Positions 62,297-64,000 of a stretch of DNA of 64,000 nucleotides are shown piece after piece. The position numbers and the translations under genes are program-made. Origin of the DNA: Streptomyces filamentosus (GTDB lineage Bacteria > Actinomycetota > Actinomycetes > Streptomycetales > Streptomycetaceae); contig NZ_BNBE01000002.1 of NCBI RefSeq assembly GCF_014654895.1, positions 1,178,001-1,242,000 of the forward strand, written 5' to 3'. The number at the start of each line of letters is the position of its first letter. The first letter of the stretch is position 1. The notes under the pieces are model-generated. The model searched no databases. It worked only from the letters and a program-made list of their open reading frames with translations, and was not told the origin of the DNA.

Positions 62297-64000
62297 CCGC
62301 TGCCGTCCCGGTCGTCCGCCTCCCCGGCGGTCCGCTGGCGGGGCAGGGCGGGCAGCAGCCGGTCCAGGAGCGCGGCCCGGCAGATCGCGAAGGCCGGGTC
62401 GGCCTGGTAGTCGGAGTGGCCGAGGACCGGTTCGGGCAGCGGGTGGGCGCGGGTGCGTCCGTACGCGACGGGGTCGCGCAGCACCGGGGCGTCGACGGCC
62501 GGGCGGCCCTCCTCGGCCGGGACGCGGACGGGGCCGCCGATGGGGTCGGTGGCGCGGTGCAGATTGGTCCAGCAGTGCACGGCGCGGTGCAGTCCGCTCA
62601 GGGCTTCGGGGCCGAAGTAGGCGGGGAACCAGCGTCCGTAGAGCCGTTCCAGCGGGGAGCCGTAGGTGAGCAGGGCGACCCGGGCGCGGGTGGCGGACGG
62701 CAGCTGCCAGACGGCCGCGGCGGCGAGGACGCTGCCCTGGGAGTGGCCGGAGATGACGAGCCGGCCGCCGGTGTCCCGGGTCCAGGAGCTCATCCGCCAG
62801 GTGAGGTCGGGGACGGCCCGTTCGGCGTAGCAGGGCGGGGCGAAGGGGTGGGCGGCGCGCGGCCAGAAGGTGCCGACGTCCCAGAGGATGCCGATGGTGC
62901 GGCGGGCGGAGGCGTCGCGGTAGGCGCGGCGGCCCCAGGTGACGAAGAGCAGGAAGCCGAAGCCGACGAGCCAGGAGCCGAGGGCCTGGGTGGTGGTGGC
63001 GAGGGCGGCGATCGCGGGGTGGGCGCCGGAGAAGGCGCGGCCGGGGACCTCGCCGCTGGCCCAGGCGCCGGCGACGGAGGCGGCGCCGAGCAGCAGGGCG
63101 GTGCCGGAGACGACGGCGACGAGGACGGGGGCGGAGTCGGTGAGCGAGGCGCGGGCCCGGCTCGCCGCGATCTGGCCGGTGCGGACCGGGTCCGGGTCCT
63201 CCCCCGCGTAGTCGGCCTCGACGGCGGGCCGCAGCCGGCGGGCGGCGAGCGCGGTACGGACGCCGAGGAGGGCGGCGGGCGCGAGCAGCAGCAGGATCAG
63301 GACGGGGATGACGGACGCCTGCCAGCTGAGGAGGACCGGCGGGCCGGCGAGGGCGCTGGCGGCGGTGCCGGGGGTGGCGGCCCCGTCGAGCCAGTCGGCG
63401 ACCCGCTGGGAGACGCCGCCGGACATGACGCAGCCCAGCGCGCAGGCCAGCATCGCGGTGGCGGGCCCGCCGAGCCCGGCGAGGGCGGTGCGGGGGTCGC
63501 GCCGGGGCCGCTGGAGCAGCAGGGCGACGGCGCCGAGGGCGGTGACGAGGCCGCCCTGGGCGAGGGTGAGCGCGCCGAAGACGGCGTCGCCGGGGAGGGT
63601 GCCCGCGGAGGTCCAGCCGGGCCGGTCCCAGGCGGTGTGCACGGCGGTCAGGGCCAGCAGGACGAGGGCCGCGGCCGGCAGGCGGGTGAAGAGGGAGCGC
63701 TCGGCGCGCCGGTCGAGCCGGCGTTCGCTGCGGCCGCGTCCGCAGACCGCCCACAGGACGAGGGCGGCGCAGGCCGCGAGGGCGGCCCGCAGGGCGAGTC
63801 CGCCGGCGGCGAGGGTGCCGGTGTCCTGCCGGGCGGGGGCGGCGGCGAGGGCCGCGGCGACGGTGAGGAAGCCGGCGGCGGTGTGCGCGGCGCGCAGCCG
63901 GGCGACGAGCCGGCGCCCGTACCAGAATCCGGGCCTGCCGAGCGCGGGGCGCGGGTCCCCGGCCGGTACGGCGGCGGTGTCGGTGGGCGGGCGCTGGGCC
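62266..64000 (-). CDS. Large membrane protein with lipase-like motif, partial
   Basis: The frame is open from the right edge of the window to a TAG at 62266, so the start lies beyond 64000; at least 577 residues are visible. Several membrane helices (for example VIPVLILLLLAPAALLGVRT and VLVAVVSGTALLLGAASVAG) precede a C-terminal alpha/beta-hydrolase-like part with the nucleophile elbow LVISGHSQGSVLAAAAVWQL, then LLTYGSPLERLYGRWFPAYF and DPIGGPVRVP. It may be a membrane-bound lipase or esterase; no catalytic Asp/His can be assigned with certainty. Confidence 0.75.
   Translation of the reverse strand, partial: AQRPPTDTAAVPAGDPRPALGRPGFWYGRRLVARLRAAHTAAGFLTVAAALAAAPARQDTGTLAAGGLALRAALAACAALVLWAVCGRGRSERRLDRRAERSLFTRLPAAALVLLALTAVHTAWDRPGWTSAGTLPGDAVFGALTLAQGGLVTALGAVALLLQRPRRDPRTALAGLGGPATAMLACALGCVMSGGVSQRVADWLDGAATPGTAASALAGPPVLLSWQASVIPVLILLLLAPAALLGVRTALAARRLRPAVEADYAGEDPDPVRTGQIAASRARASLTDSAPVLVAVVSGTALLLGAASVAGAWASGEVPGRAFSGAHPAIAALATTTQALGSWLVGFGFLLFVTWGRRAYRDASARRTIGILWDVGTFWPRAAHPFAPPCYAERAVPDLTWRMSSWTRDTGGRLVISGHSQGSVLAAAAVWQLPSATRARVALLTYGSPLERLYGRWFPAYFGPEALSGLHRAVHCWTNLHRATDPIGGPVRVPAEEGRPAVDAPVLRDPVAYGRTRAHPLPEPVLGHSDYQADPAFAICRAALLDRLLPALPRQRTAGEADDRDGSGQGSSGRSSG

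Overview
The window is very GC-rich DNA with streptomycete habits: strong third-position G/C bias, GTG and TTG starts, rare TTA codons confined to a few regulatory genes, class E sortase, A-factor-type signalling genes and an Rv1733c-like membrane protein. It reads as a Streptomyces (or close relative) chromosome, with accessory DNA from about 2 to 47 kb and ordinary conserved chromosome from about 48 kb to the right end. No rRNA, tRNA or CRISPR array was recognised.

Layout. (1) 0.2-2.6 kb: an orphan response regulator with a degenerate receiver, a class E sortase and a DUF427 protein. (2) 3.1-13.9 kb: a RpiR-type regulator, two secreted cyanophycinase-family (S51) peptidases, a polar amino acid/dipeptide ABC transporter with two binding lipoproteins, an M20 metallopeptidase and aspartate ammonia-lyase. 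Together these look like a pathway that cuts cyanophycin or another beta-aspartyl polymer outside the cell, imports the dipeptide, splits it and turns aspartate into fumarate. (3) 14.5-18.8 kb: a gene graveyard holding the tail of a tyrosine recombinase, a piece of a zinc dehydrogenase, the tail of a molybdopterin oxidoreductase, a frameshifted Nramp transporter and a decayed transposase, with PRC-barrel proteins and a lipoprotein between them.

(4) 19.5-41.2 kb: a biosynthetic gene cluster. A rightward group encodes an MFS exporter, AsnB-type amidotransferase, GatC-like peptide, amidase and hotdog thioesterase. A P450 and a LysR regulator diverge at 26.8 kb. A leftward, mostly overlapping 13-kb operon (41.2 to 27.9 kb) encodes an FAD monooxygenase, a cupin, a methionyl-tRNA-synthetase-like protein, PanD, a lysine/ornithine N-hydroxylase, a DAO-type flavoenzyme, a condensation-fold acyltransferase, a VOC protein, 2-oxoacid:ferredoxin oxidoreductase (KorAB), a ferredoxin and SerA. 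N-hydroxylase + cupin + MetRS-like protein + DAO oxidase is the known toolkit for N-N bond (hydrazine) formation, but the cupin and MetRS-like parts, usually one polypeptide, are two overlapping genes here. The cluster therefore probably makes a hydrazine-, azo-, diazo- or pyrazole-type metabolite; PanD suggests beta-alanine as a possible partner.

(5) 42-47.4 kb: the control region, with an IS481 remnant, two TetR-type gamma-butyrolactone receptor homologues, an IS701-like protein that has lost its catalytic residues, an SDR and an AfsA/ScbA homologue. A perfect inverted repeat typical of autoregulatory elements lies between receptor and afsA, a similar site lies before the IS701-like gene, and four of these genes carry a TTA (bldA) codon. 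(6) 47.8-64 kb: MHS transporter, PucR regulator, 3-hydroxybutyrate dehydrogenase-like SDR, Nudix hydrolase, apolipoprotein N-acyltransferase, a glutamate-racemase-like protein, HpnB-like glycosyltransferase, MOSC protein, a striking GGATCC-rich hairpin array, a beta-helix/AAA+ ATPase fusion and a membrane protein with a lipase-like motif that runs off the right edge.
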